A DNA stretch of 6,225 bases. Source: Pedosphaera sp. GTDB taxonomy: Bacteria; Verrucomicrobiota; Verrucomicrobiia; Limisphaerales; SXTU01. The DNA lies in the NCBI GenBank assembly GCA_009695395.1, contig SIBB01000224.1, positions 1 through 6,225 on the forward strand, given 5' to 3'. Every line of letters begins with the position of its first letter. Within the stretch, counting starts at the first letter, position 1. The position numbers and the translations under genes are program-made. Below are positions 1 to 5,319 of this stretch, one piece after another. The notes under the pieces were generated by a model. That model was given only the letters and a program-made list of their open reading frames with translations, was not told the origin of the DNA and searched no databases.

Positions 1-2
1 TC

Positions 3-959
3 TTCAACCAGTTCCTCCCGTTCTACCGCAGCATGATAATTTACGTCATCGCCCTCATCCTCGCCGCAGCCTCGTGGCTGAACTGGTCCGAGAACCTCAA
101 CCGCGCCGCCTACCGCCTCGTCTCGCTCGCGCTTGTCATCCACACCACCGGCCTGCTCTTCCGAATGTTCCTCGAAGGCCGCCCGCCCGTGACGAACCTC
201 TACTCCTCCGCCATCTTCGTCGGCTGGGGCGCGGTCCTGCTCGGCCTTGTGCTGGAGCGCATCTTCCGCAACGGCATCGGCAGCGTGACCGCGTCGGCGG
301 TGGGCTTCATCACGCTCATCATCGCGCACCACCTGTCGCAAACCTCCGCGACTGGCGACACGATGGAGATGATGCGCGCCGTGCTGGACACGAACTTCTG
401 GCTCGCGACGCACGTGACCATCATCACCATCGGCTATTCCTCAACTTTCATAGCCGGCTTCCTCGCGATGATTTACGTGCTGCGCGGCGTCTTCACCCGC
501 ACGCTCGACGAGGTGACTGCGAAGGCCCTTCCGCGCATGGTCTATGGCATCGTCTGCTTCGCCACCCTGTTCAGCTTTGTGGGAACCATCCTCGGCGGCA
601 TCTGGGCGGACCAGAGCTGGGGCCGTTTCTGGGGCTGGGACCCGAAAGAAAACGGCGCGCTGCTCATCGTCGTGTGGAACGCCCTCATCCTGCACGCGCG
701 CTGGGGCGGCATGGTGCGCGAGCGCGGCCTGATGAACCTCGCCCTCTTCGGCAACATCGTCACCGCGTGGAGCTGGTTCGGCACGAACATGCTGGGCGTG
801 GGCCTGCACAGCTACGGATTCATGGACGCGGCCTTCAAGTGGCTGATGATCTTCAACGTCAGCCAGATGGTCCTCATCGGCGTAGGCTGTTTGCCGGAGC
901 GGTTTTGGAAGAGCGGGAAAGGCCCGGGGGACACCGTGACTCCGCCCGCCGCAGCCTGA
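3..959 (+). CDS. ccsA: Cytochrome c biogenesis protein CcsA/ResC family (5' partial)
   Basis: Integral membrane component of System II cytochrome c maturation, which with ResB/Ccs1 moves heme across the inner membrane and attaches it to apocytochrome CXXCH motifs. Numbering from the first visible ATG (base 33), the protein has about eight to nine hydrophobic segments. The tryptophan-rich WWD heme-handling motif lies at residues 191-206, with the core W200-G-W202-D203-P-K-E206-N. Candidate heme-ligand histidines are H126 in a membrane segment and H259 in the 'GLHSYGF' motif after the WWD loop. The frame is open upstream of ATG 33 to the window edge (visible residues FNQFLPFYRS), and this reads as native sequence entering the first helix. 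The gene therefore probably starts to the left, perhaps as a longer CcsA or a ResB-CcsA fusion. The polar C-terminal tail (about 292-308) is low complexity. No clear terminator follows the TGA. Family assignment is firm; the true start is not visible. Confidence 0.93.
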   Translation, partial: FNQFLPFYRSMIIYVIALILAAASWLNWSENLNRAAYRLVSLALVIHTTGLLFRMFLEGRPPVTNLYSSAIFVGWGAVLLGLVLERIFRNGIGSVTASAVGFITLIIAHHLSQTSATGDTMEMMRAVLDTNFWLATHVTIITIGYSSTFIAGFLAMIYVLRGVFTRTLDEVTAKALPRMVYGIVCFATLFSFVGTILGGIWADQSWGRFWGWDPKENGALLIVVWNALILHARWGGMVRERGLMNLALFGNIVTAWSWFGTNMLGVGLHSYGFMDAAFKWLMIFNVSQMVLIGVGCLPERFWKSGKGPGDTVTPPAAA

Positions 960-1270
960 CCAGAGGTCAAGTTGCATTACCGGCGTGAGCTTTCAATCAG
1001 CGTCTTGAGGTGGGTCTGCTCCCCGGTGCCGTGACTCTTTCATCCCCCGGGACGAAGAACGCATTTGGCACAGATAATGAAGACCGGCTCCTGGAGTTGG
1101 CGACCGTCGGGGCGGGGATCGCCGATTGAGCGGAGCAACCTTCCTTACCGTGAAACCTGCCCCGTCTTGGGGCTTGCCTTGGGGCTTGATTTGATTCGCA
1201 TGTTTGCAGGATAATGCCCGCTGTTCGCCTGCGGCTTTCGGCCAGCAGTTCGGTCGGCGGCGAAAACAGA
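960..1270. other. Intergenic region with short coding-like frames and a direct repeat
   Basis: This 311-base gap between ccsA and the acylphosphatase gene holds no gene I can name. An 11-base direct repeat, CTTGGGGCTTG, occurs at 1166-1176 and 1178-1188 just before a candidate promoter. Two short frames look codon-biased but lie on opposite strands: a minus-strand frame from 1138 to 977 interrupted by TGA at 1040-1042, and a plus-strand frame that could start at GTG 1031 and ends at TGA 1127-1129. GC-rich DNA often makes mirror frames look coding, so neither is called as a gene. The ccsA stop overlaps a weak TGACC-AGA-GGTCA hairpin (957-969) with no T-run. Confidence 0.5.
1186..1215 (+). promoter_or_regulatory. 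Candidate sigma70-type promoter before the acylphosphatase gene
   Basis: TTGATT at 1186-1191 and GATAAT at 1210-1215 are separated by 18 bases, a good match to a housekeeping -35/-10 pair. Transcription would start near 1222. This would lie downstream of the possible ATG at 1214 and leave a leader of about 50 bases before the ATG at 1271, which supports 1271 as the acylphosphatase start. It would drive the acylphosphatase-phosphoesterase pair and perhaps the glycosyltransferase. It is a pattern match only. Confidence 0.35.
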
Positions 1271-1549
1271 ATGAGCCGGAGCCGGGTGCAGGTGTTTTAT
1301 TCGGGGCGCGTGCAGGGCGTGGGCTTCCGCTACACGGTGAAGCGGGTGGCAGCAGGCTATGAACTCACCGGCACGGTGCGGAACTTGGCCGATGGCCGCG
1401 TGGAACTGGTGGCCGAGGGCGTGCGCGATGAGTTGGAAGCGTTCCAGCAGGGTATCCGGGATGCGGGGCTGGGTGGGTTCATCCGGCAGGAAGCGGTTGA
1501 GTGGGCTGCGGCCCGGAATGATTTACGTGGTTTTGAGATAGTCCGTTAA
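1271..1549 (+). CDS. acyP: Acylphosphatase
   Basis: Small cytosolic enzyme (92 residues, the normal family size) that hydrolyses the carboxyl-phosphate bond of acyl phosphates. Family signature 1 is present as S-G-R-V-Q-G-V-G-F-R at residues 11-20, with catalytic Arg20 in the phosphate-binding loop. Signature 2 spans roughly 34-50 (G-T-V-R-N-L-A-D-G-R-V), with catalytic Asn38. The aromatic residue usual just after the first Gly of signature 2 is Thr here, a mild deviation. The frame is open further upstream to an ATG at 1214, but the extra 19 residues are not family-like and that ATG overlaps a likely -10 box, so 1271 is preferred. No strong Shine-Dalgarno site is seen; only a weak GGCGGCGA-type stretch precedes the ATG. 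The stop is 10 bases before the phosphoesterase ATG, suggesting co-transcription. Its physiological substrate in bacteria is usually unknown. Confidence 0.93.
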   Translation: MSRSRVQVFYSGRVQGVGFRYTVKRVAAGYELTGTVRNLADGRVELVAEGVRDELEAFQQGIRDAGLGGFIRQEAVEWAAARNDLRGFEIVR

Positions 1550-1559
1550 ACGCTGTTCA

Positions 1560-2282
1560 ATGAAATACGCGATCATCGCCGACATCCACGCCAACTTGGA
1601 GGGTCTCCAGACTGTGCTGGCGGATGCACAGGCCAACAAGGTTACCCACTACGCTTGCCTCGGCGATGTGGTCGGCTACAACGCGAACCCGAAGGAGTGC
1701 CTCGACCTGATCCGCAAGATGGAGATGCCCGTGGTCAAGGGGAACCACGACGAATACTGCTCCGTGGATTCAGTGCTCGAGGGGTTCAACCCCCACGCCG
1801 CCGAGGCTGTCAACTGGACCCGCGCCCAGCTCGGCGAGGAGGACATCCTCTGGCTGCGCGAGCTGCGCTACATCCGGCTGGTCGCCAACTTCTCTATCGT
1901 CCACGCGACTCTCGATGGCCCCAAACGCTGGGGCTACGTGTTCGACAAACTCGCCGCCGCCGCCAGCTTAACCTACCAGAACACCGGCGTTTGCTTCTTT
2001 GGCCACACGCACGTCCCCGTCGCCTTTGTCCGCGACGCCACGGTCCGCGGCGGCACCTACTCGAAGTTCAAGGTCGAGGCCGGCAAGAAATACTTCGTCA
2101 ACGTCGGCAGCGTCGGCCAGCCCCGCGATGGCAACCCCAAGTGCGGCTACGTCATCTACGACATGGACGAGCAGACCATCGAGCTGCGCCGCTTGGACTA
2201 CGACATCGCGACCACGCAGGCGAAAATTCGCGCCGTCGGTTTGCCCGAGCGACTGGCCGAACGCCTTGAGCTGGGCAAGTGA
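1560..2282 (+). CDS. Calcineurin-like metallophosphoesterase family protein
   Basis: Soluble 240-residue phosphoesterase with a dinuclear metal site. The canonical blocks are visible in order: D8-I-H10 near the N terminus, G35-D36 in 'LGDVVGY', G61-N62-H63-D64 in 'KGNHDEY', H115 in 'VHATLDG', and G148-H149-T150-H151 in 'FGHTHVP'. These provide every expected metal ligand and the catalytic histidine, so it should be active. Length and the order 'NVGSVGQPRDG' (about 181-191) fit the YfcE/MJ0936-like subgroup of small phosphodiesterases or nucleotidases, but the substrate cannot be read from sequence. The ATG at 1560 starts exactly at the conserved hydrophobic first strand (MKYAIIADIH). No Shine-Dalgarno site is apparent in the 10-base gap after the acylphosphatase stop, so translation may be coupled. 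The stop is followed by a heptamer repeat and a hairpin leading into the glycosyltransferase gene. Confidence 0.92.
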   Translation: MKYAIIADIHANLEGLQTVLADAQANKVTHYACLGDVVGYNANPKECLDLIRKMEMPVVKGNHDEYCSVDSVLEGFNPHAAEAVNWTRAQLGEEDILWLRELRYIRLVANFSIVHATLDGPKRWGYVFDKLAAAASLTYQNTGVCFFGHTHVPVAFVRDATVRGGTYSKFKVEAGKKYFVNVGSVGQPRDGNPKCGYVIYDMDEQTIELRRLDYDIATTQAKIRAVGLPERLAERLELGK

Positions 2283-2287
2283 AGCGA

Positions 2288-2315
2288 AGTTGAAAGTTGA
2301 AGGTTGAGAGTTGAA
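2288..2315 (+). repeat. Four tandem 7-base units, consensus AGTTGAA
   Basis: Units at 2288-2294 (AGTTGAA), 2295-2301 (AGTTGAA), 2302-2308 (GGTTGAG) and 2309-2315 (AGTTGAA). They begin 5 bases after the phosphoesterase stop and abut a hairpin. The composition differs sharply from the surrounding GC-rich coding sequence. From memory, similar TTGAA-rich strings are scattered in verrucomicrobial genomes; copy number elsewhere cannot be seen here. Confidence 0.85.
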
Positions 2316-2333
2316 AGGCCAGCCTCTGGCCTT
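2315..2333. repeat. Perfect 8-bp hairpin before the glycosyltransferase start
   Basis: AAGGCCAG (2315-2322), loop CCT, CTGGCCTT (2326-2333). It lies 3 bases before the TTG at 2337 chosen as the glycosyltransferase start. It has no run of Ts after it on either strand (CGTTTG follows on plus), so a strong intrinsic terminator is unlikely. It could affect initiation at the TTG or be part of a dispersed element together with the heptamer array. Confidence 0.8.
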
Positions 2334-2336
2334 CGT

Positions 2337-3380
2337 TTGAAGGTTCTCATTCTCAAACCCAGCTCCCTCGGCGATGTGGTGCAGGCGCTCCCGCTCCTGC
2401 GCCTGCTCAAGCAGCACCGTCCCGACGCGGAAGTTCATTGGTGGCTCGCCTCCGAGTTGTGTCCGTTGCTGGCGGGCGATGCCGACCTCGCTGATCTTCT
2501 CCCATTCGAGCGCAAGCGTTGGAGCTCGCCTGCCTACTGGCCCGAGGGCATCTCTCAAATCCGCGCGATGCGCGATGCGCGCTACGACTGGGTGATTGAC
2601 CTGCAAGGTCTCGCCCGCAGCGCCCTCTTCGCATGGCTGGCGGAGGGCGCGTTCACAGTCGGGCTCGAACTGGAACGCGAAGGCGCGCACCTCGCCTACG
2701 ACCTCGCCGTTCCGCGCCCGAAGGACAAGCCGCACGCCGTGGACTGGTATCTCGCCGTCGCGCGCGCGTTGGGCATTCCCGTCCACGACTCCTTCGCGTG
2801 GCTCCCACCGCGGCCCGAGATGGCAAGCCAAGTTGAAACCAAATGGCCGCGTGACCAGGCCCGCTGGCTCGGCATCAACCCCGGCGCCCGCTGGGACAAC
2901 AAACGCTGGCCCGCCGAACACTTCGCCGAACTCGTCCGCCAGCTCGCCGCGCGCGATGCGAACTTCCGCTTCGCCCTCTTCGGCGGCCCCAGCGATGGCC
3001 CGCTCACCGACGCCATACTTCGAGCCGCGCCCGACCGCTGCGTGAACTTCGCCGGCCGCACCGAGCTGCCCGAACTCATCGAGCTGCTCCGCCGCTGCGA
3101 GCTGCTCGTGACGAACGACACCGGCCCCATGCACCTCGCCGCCGCGCTGCGCAAACCGGTCGTCTCCCTCTTTGGCCCGACCTCGCCGGAGCAAACCGGC
3201 CCTTACGGACAAGAACCGTTTGCGCAGCGGCATCCGCTCCCGTGCGCCCCGTGCATGAAGAGCCGCTGCCACTGGGCGGAGCCGCTCGCGTGCCTCACCA
3301 CGATTTCTCCCGCTCGCGTGGCGGCCGCGGTGCTGACGCGGCTCGATGCCAAACCACTAACCAGCACTGACCGGCACTAA
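2337..3380 (+). CDS. Glycosyltransferase family 9 protein (ADP-heptose:LPS heptosyltransferase-like)
   Basis: A 347-residue cytosolic or membrane-associated transferase of the WaaC/WaaF/RfaQ type (GT9, GT-B fold), normally adding heptose from ADP-heptose to the LPS inner core. The N terminus reads MKVLILKPSSLGDVVQALP, the family opening with the candidate catalytic Asp13. The second domain has 'INPGARWDNKRWP' (180-192, with Lys189), 'FGGPSDG' (215-221), and the nucleotide-sugar site 'TNDTGPMHLAAAL' (259-271) followed by 'SLFGPTSPEQTGPYG' (277-291). A cysteine cluster (C303, C306, C311, C319) near the C terminus matches a pattern common in many GT9 members. The start is placed at TTG 2337 because the conserved protein begins there; an in-frame TTG at 2304 would add 11 residues encoded by the repeat. 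No clear SD precedes either. The last codons and TAA lie inside an inverted repeat (3359-3427). Family is secure; donor and acceptor are not. Confidence 0.92.
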   Translation: MKVLILKPSSLGDVVQALPLLRLLKQHRPDAEVHWWLASELCPLLAGDADLADLLPFERKRWSSPAYWPEGISQIRAMRDARYDWVIDLQGLARSALFAWLAEGAFTVGLELEREGAHLAYDLAVPRPKDKPHAVDWYLAVARALGIPVHDSFAWLPPRPEMASQVETKWPRDQARWLGINPGARWDNKRWPAEHFAELVRQLAARDANFRFALFGGPSDGPLTDAILRAAPDRCVNFAGRTELPELIELLRRCELLVTNDTGPMHLAAALRKPVVSLFGPTSPEQTGPYGQEPFAQRHPLPCAPCMKSRCHWAEPLACLTTISPARVAAAVLTRLDAKPLTSTDRH

Positions 3381-3427
3381 TCAAACCTGCCGCCGCCGCT
3401 CAATCCCATTAGTGCCAGTCAGTGGTT
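3359..3427. repeat. Imperfect inverted repeat overlapping the glycosyltransferase stop
   Basis: The left arm at 3359-3381 and right arm at 3408-3427 match as inverted copies in 19 of 20 aligned positions, with one C/A mismatch at 3372 and a 3-base insertion (3363-3365) in the left arm. The perfect block is GGCACTAAT/ATTAGTGCC. The loop is 26 bases. The left arm encodes the last residues (TSTDRH) and the TAA of the glycosyltransferase, so the element sets that gene's C terminus. No T-run follows, so a classical terminator is doubtful, though the structure could still slow or end transcription. Confidence 0.8.
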
Positions 3428-3457
3428 CAATCTTCCGTTTCGTTTCGCACTGCTGAC

Positions 3458-3485
3458 TTGCCCCGCCCCCGCCCCCGCCTACATT
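3458..3485 (+). promoter_or_regulatory. Likely promoter of the radical SAM gene (leaderless arrangement)
   Basis: TTGCCC at 3458-3463 and TACATT at 3480-3485 are separated by a 16-base C-rich spacer. The -10 box ends 6 bases before the ATG at 3492, so the predicted transcription start falls at or next to the A of the ATG, giving a leaderless or nearly leaderless mRNA. This agrees with the lack of any Shine-Dalgarno site (CCCCCC precedes the ATG). Confidence 0.5.
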
Positions 3486-3491
3486 CCCCCC

Positions 3492-4373
3492 ATGCCGGAG
3501 ACGCCCATTGCCATCCGAAACACCCTCGCCGCCGTGCGGGACCACACGCGCGTCTACAAGGATTTCACCTACGTCTATCCCGTCATCTCGCGGCGCAGTG
3601 GCGGCCTCTCCATCGGCATCAATCTCAACCCCGACAAGGTCTGCAACTTCGACTGCGTGTATTGCGAAGTGGACCGTAAGACGCCCGGCAAGACCTCCGT
3701 CGTGGACCTCGCCCAACTCCGCGACGAGCTGACCGCCATGATTCAGTTCGCCCGCTCTGGCGGCCTTGCCCGCGAGCCGAAGTTCAATGAGCTCCCCCCC
3801 GCCCTCACGCAGACCGTGAAGGACATCGCCTTCAGCGGCGACGGTGAGCCGACGATGCTCCACAACTTCGATGAAGCCGTGCAGACCGTCGCCGAAGTGA
3901 AGCGCGCCGAGGGCCTCGCCACCACCAAACTCGTCCTCATCACCGACGCCGCCGGCCTGGACACCGCCAGCGTGAAGCGCGGCCTCGCCCTCATGGACGC
4001 CAACCAGGGCGAAGTCTGGGCCAAGCTCGACGCTGGCACCGAGAGCTACTACCACACCGTCAACCGCACGTCCGTCCGCCTCGACCGCGTCCTGCGCAAC
4101 CTCCTCCTCACCGCGCGCGCGCGGCCCATCATCATCCAGAGCCTCTTCCTGAAACTCCACGGCCAGCCCATGCCGCCGGAGGAACTGGCGGCCTACTGCG
4201 ACCGCCTCGCCCTCCTCGTGCGCGATGGCGCGCGCATCCGGGAAGTGCACCTCTACACCATCGCCCGCCCCACGCCCGAGCCGTTCTGCGGCAAGCTGAC
4301 CAAGGCCGAACTCGAAGCCATGGCCGCCACCGTGCGCGCGAAGACGGGGCTGAAGGTGGTGACGTTTGATTGA
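3492..4373 (+). CDS. Radical SAM protein, COG0731/TYW1-like
   Basis: A 293-residue soluble radical SAM enzyme. The [4Fe-4S] cluster motif is C51-x3-C55-x2-C58 (C-N-F-D-C-V-Y-C). The SAM-binding 'GGE'-type motif appears as S115-G-D-G-E-P-T121. Conserved context includes 'GLSIGINLNPDKVCNFDC' just before and within the cluster motif, 'VWAKLDAGTES' (175-185), 'IIIQSLF' (213-219) and 'REVHLYTIARPTPEP' (250-264). This layout resembles the bacterial branch of COG0731, related to the archaeal/eukaryotic tRNA wyosine enzyme TYW1. Wyosine is not generally expected in bacteria, so the actual reaction is unknown and I assign no substrate. The ATG at 3492 is preferred because it sits directly behind a plausible promoter and the frame has no better family start. 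The gene is separated from the glycosyltransferase by an inverted repeat and has its own promoter, so it is probably an independent unit. It ends in a convergent boundary. Confidence 0.88.
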   Translation: MPETPIAIRNTLAAVRDHTRVYKDFTYVYPVISRRSGGLSIGINLNPDKVCNFDCVYCEVDRKTPGKTSVVDLAQLRDELTAMIQFARSGGLAREPKFNELPPALTQTVKDIAFSGDGEPTMLHNFDEAVQTVAEVKRAEGLATTKLVLITDAAGLDTASVKRGLALMDANQGEVWAKLDAGTESYYHTVNRTSVRLDRVLRNLLLTARARPIIIQSLFLKLHGQPMPPEELAAYCDRLALLVRDGARIREVHLYTIARPTPEPFCGKLTKAELEAMAATVRAKTGLKVVTFD

Positions 4374-4702
4374 TATGAAGCCAATTCGGCGGCGAGGCTG
4401 GTGAGGTAGTTGCCGGCGGCGCTGTTGCTTGGGGAAAATAGGGGGCAAGCCCTTTCCATGCGTGTGCTGGGAGGGAACCCCAGCCTTAGGGAAACGCTGA
4501 TTTAACCACAGAGACACCGAGTTCACCGAGTAAAGCCTGTGAAATTCCCTCTCTGTGTCCTCTGTGTCTCTGTGGTTAAATCCTTTGTTCAGCGTCTCCT
4601 TAGTAGGCAGCGCTCCCACCCGAGTTTCCAATCGGTGTCCAGCGATGATCGTTGGTCAGGGCAGACCGCTACGGTAGTCCGTTTGCATGGGTCGCCGCCG
4701 TT
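4374..4702. other. Gene-free convergent intergenic region with nested inverted repeats
   Basis: This 329-base stretch separates the plus-strand radical SAM gene from the minus-strand lipoprotein gene. It contains the hairpin at 4499-4582, a smaller hairpin GCTGGG/CCCAGC (4466-4471 and 4479-4484), and weaker outer similarity between about 4466-4498 and the inverse complement of about 4583-4622 (shared ACGCTGA and TGGGAG/GGGTGGGA-like blocks). Bases 4374-4434 read on the minus strand as codon-biased protein-like sequence (AAGNYLTSLAAELA) with no credible start. Nothing else recognisable is seen in 4623-4702. Confidence 0.6.
4499..4582. repeat. Large hairpin repeat, 'CCACAGAGACAC' type
   Basis: Arms 4499-4530 and 4551-4582 pair in 28 of 32 positions. 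The outer 19 are perfect (GATTTAACCACAGAGACAC against its complement), with a 20-base loop at 4531-4550. Read from the minus strand the unit gives the peptide-like string NHRDTEDTERE, which I recall from spurious ORFs in many verrucomicrobial and planctomycetal genomes, so this is probably a dispersed palindromic element. Placed between convergent genes, it could act as a bidirectional transcription barrier; there is no obvious T-run immediately after either arm. Confidence 0.85.
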
Positions 4703-5302
4703 TCAGTATTTCTCCACCTTGGTAAACTTCACCGAGAATTCCGGCTCGGTCATGGCGCCGTCTTCCGTGAGGCTTAATTCCTCGATGAAGTCTTTGCCAC
4801 CCTTGATGAAATTGCCGCTCACCCGGACACGCTGCCCCTCGCTCAGCTCAGCGATGGTTTTGAACAGCTCGCTCTTCATCGAGATGAGGGTTTTGTCGCC
4901 CAAGGCGGCGGACACCTCATTGTTGTTGTTCATGATGGTGATGGGTGCGCCGCGCAGTTCGATCTGCACATGGGCGTTCCCTTTGCTGGTGGTTTCCATC
5001 GTCTTCAGCGTGCCAACCCAGCCGTTGAACTCCAACGATTTCAGCGTGTCCGTCAGTGCATTCTTTCGCTCCGCTCGTAGGGCGGACTTTTTCAGCTCGT
5101 TGGGCGCGGCCTCATATTTCTGGATGAAGGGCGCCACGACGCCGACAAATTGCTGCTGCTCTGCCGGGACAACCACCTGTGGAGCAGCAGGCTTCTGTGA
5201 GCCGCCTGAAGTGCCTTCATTGGAAGGCTCGCCGCAGCCGCAGAATAAGGAGAGCGCCAGCGCACAACCCGCGGCACCCAGTTTTGGTGTCAAGTGACTC
5301 AT
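4703..5302 (-). CDS. Putative lipoprotein of unknown function
   Basis: A 199-residue protein I do not recognise by name. The N terminus (MSHLTPKLG, then a hydrophobic stretch to about residue 20, then C21-G-C23) resembles a signal peptide with a poor lipobox: C23 would be preceded by F-C-G, so lipid attachment is plausible rather than certain. Residues 24-50 are a Gly/Ser/Pro/Gln-rich linker. Residues 51-90 look helical and charged. Residues 91-199 look beta-rich, with 'NGWVGTLKTM' (93-102), 'AHVQIELRGAPITI' (110-123) and 'GQRVRVSGNFIKGG' (156-169). This is reminiscent of an OB-fold-like periplasmic domain, which is inference. The ATG is 17 bases after the upstream TM2 gene stop on the same strand, with only a weak purine site (AAGAG). 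Probable second gene of that operon. Confidence 0.8.
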   Translation of the reverse strand: MSHLTPKLGAAGCALALSLFCGCGEPSNEGTSGGSQKPAAPQVVVPAEQQQFVGVVAPFIQKYEAAPNELKKSALRAERKNALTDTLKSLEFNGWVGTLKTMETTSKGNAHVQIELRGAPITIMNNNNEVSAALGDKTLISMKSELFKTIAELSEGQRVRVSGNFIKGGKDFIEELSLTEDGAMTEPEFSVKFTKVEKY

Positions 5303-5319
5303 AAACTCTTGAGTGGGGA

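Noticed and set aside
74..988. Long plus-strand frame of 304 codons overlapping ccsA
   Set aside because: Out-of-frame shadow of the CcsA gene, with Arg/His/Pro-rich low-complexity product and no domain; the overlapping frame has clear CcsA motifs.
1214..1270. Upstream ATG start for the acylphosphatase
   Set aside because: The added 19 residues are not part of the family, and the ATG overlaps the likely -10 box at 1210-1215.
2288..2315. CRISPR-like or iteron array
   Set aside because: Only four contiguous 7-base units without spacers, no cas or replication initiator gene nearby.
2315..2333. Hairpin as intrinsic terminator of the phosphoesterase gene
   Set aside because: Only 8 bp and followed by CGTTTG rather than a T-run; it sits 3 bases from the next start codon.
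2304..2336. Earlier TTG start for the glycosyltransferase
   Set aside because: The 11 extra residues are encoded by the repeat and hairpin; the conserved GT9 N terminus begins at 2337.
1968..3272. 434-codon minus-strand frame across the phosphoesterase and glycosyltransferase
   Set aside because: Antisense shadow typical of GC-rich DNA; it crosses the heptamer repeat and two genes with full family motifs on the plus strand.
3381..4631. 416-codon minus-strand frame beginning METRVGALPTKE
   Set aside because: It runs through the large hairpin repeat and then antisense to the radical SAM gene; the product is His/Gly-rich without domains, and the N-terminal part is translated repeat sequence.
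4539..5297. 252-codon plus-strand frame antisense to the lipoprotein
   Set aside because: Ser/Phe-rich product starting inside the hairpin repeat; the opposite strand has signal peptide features and operon context.
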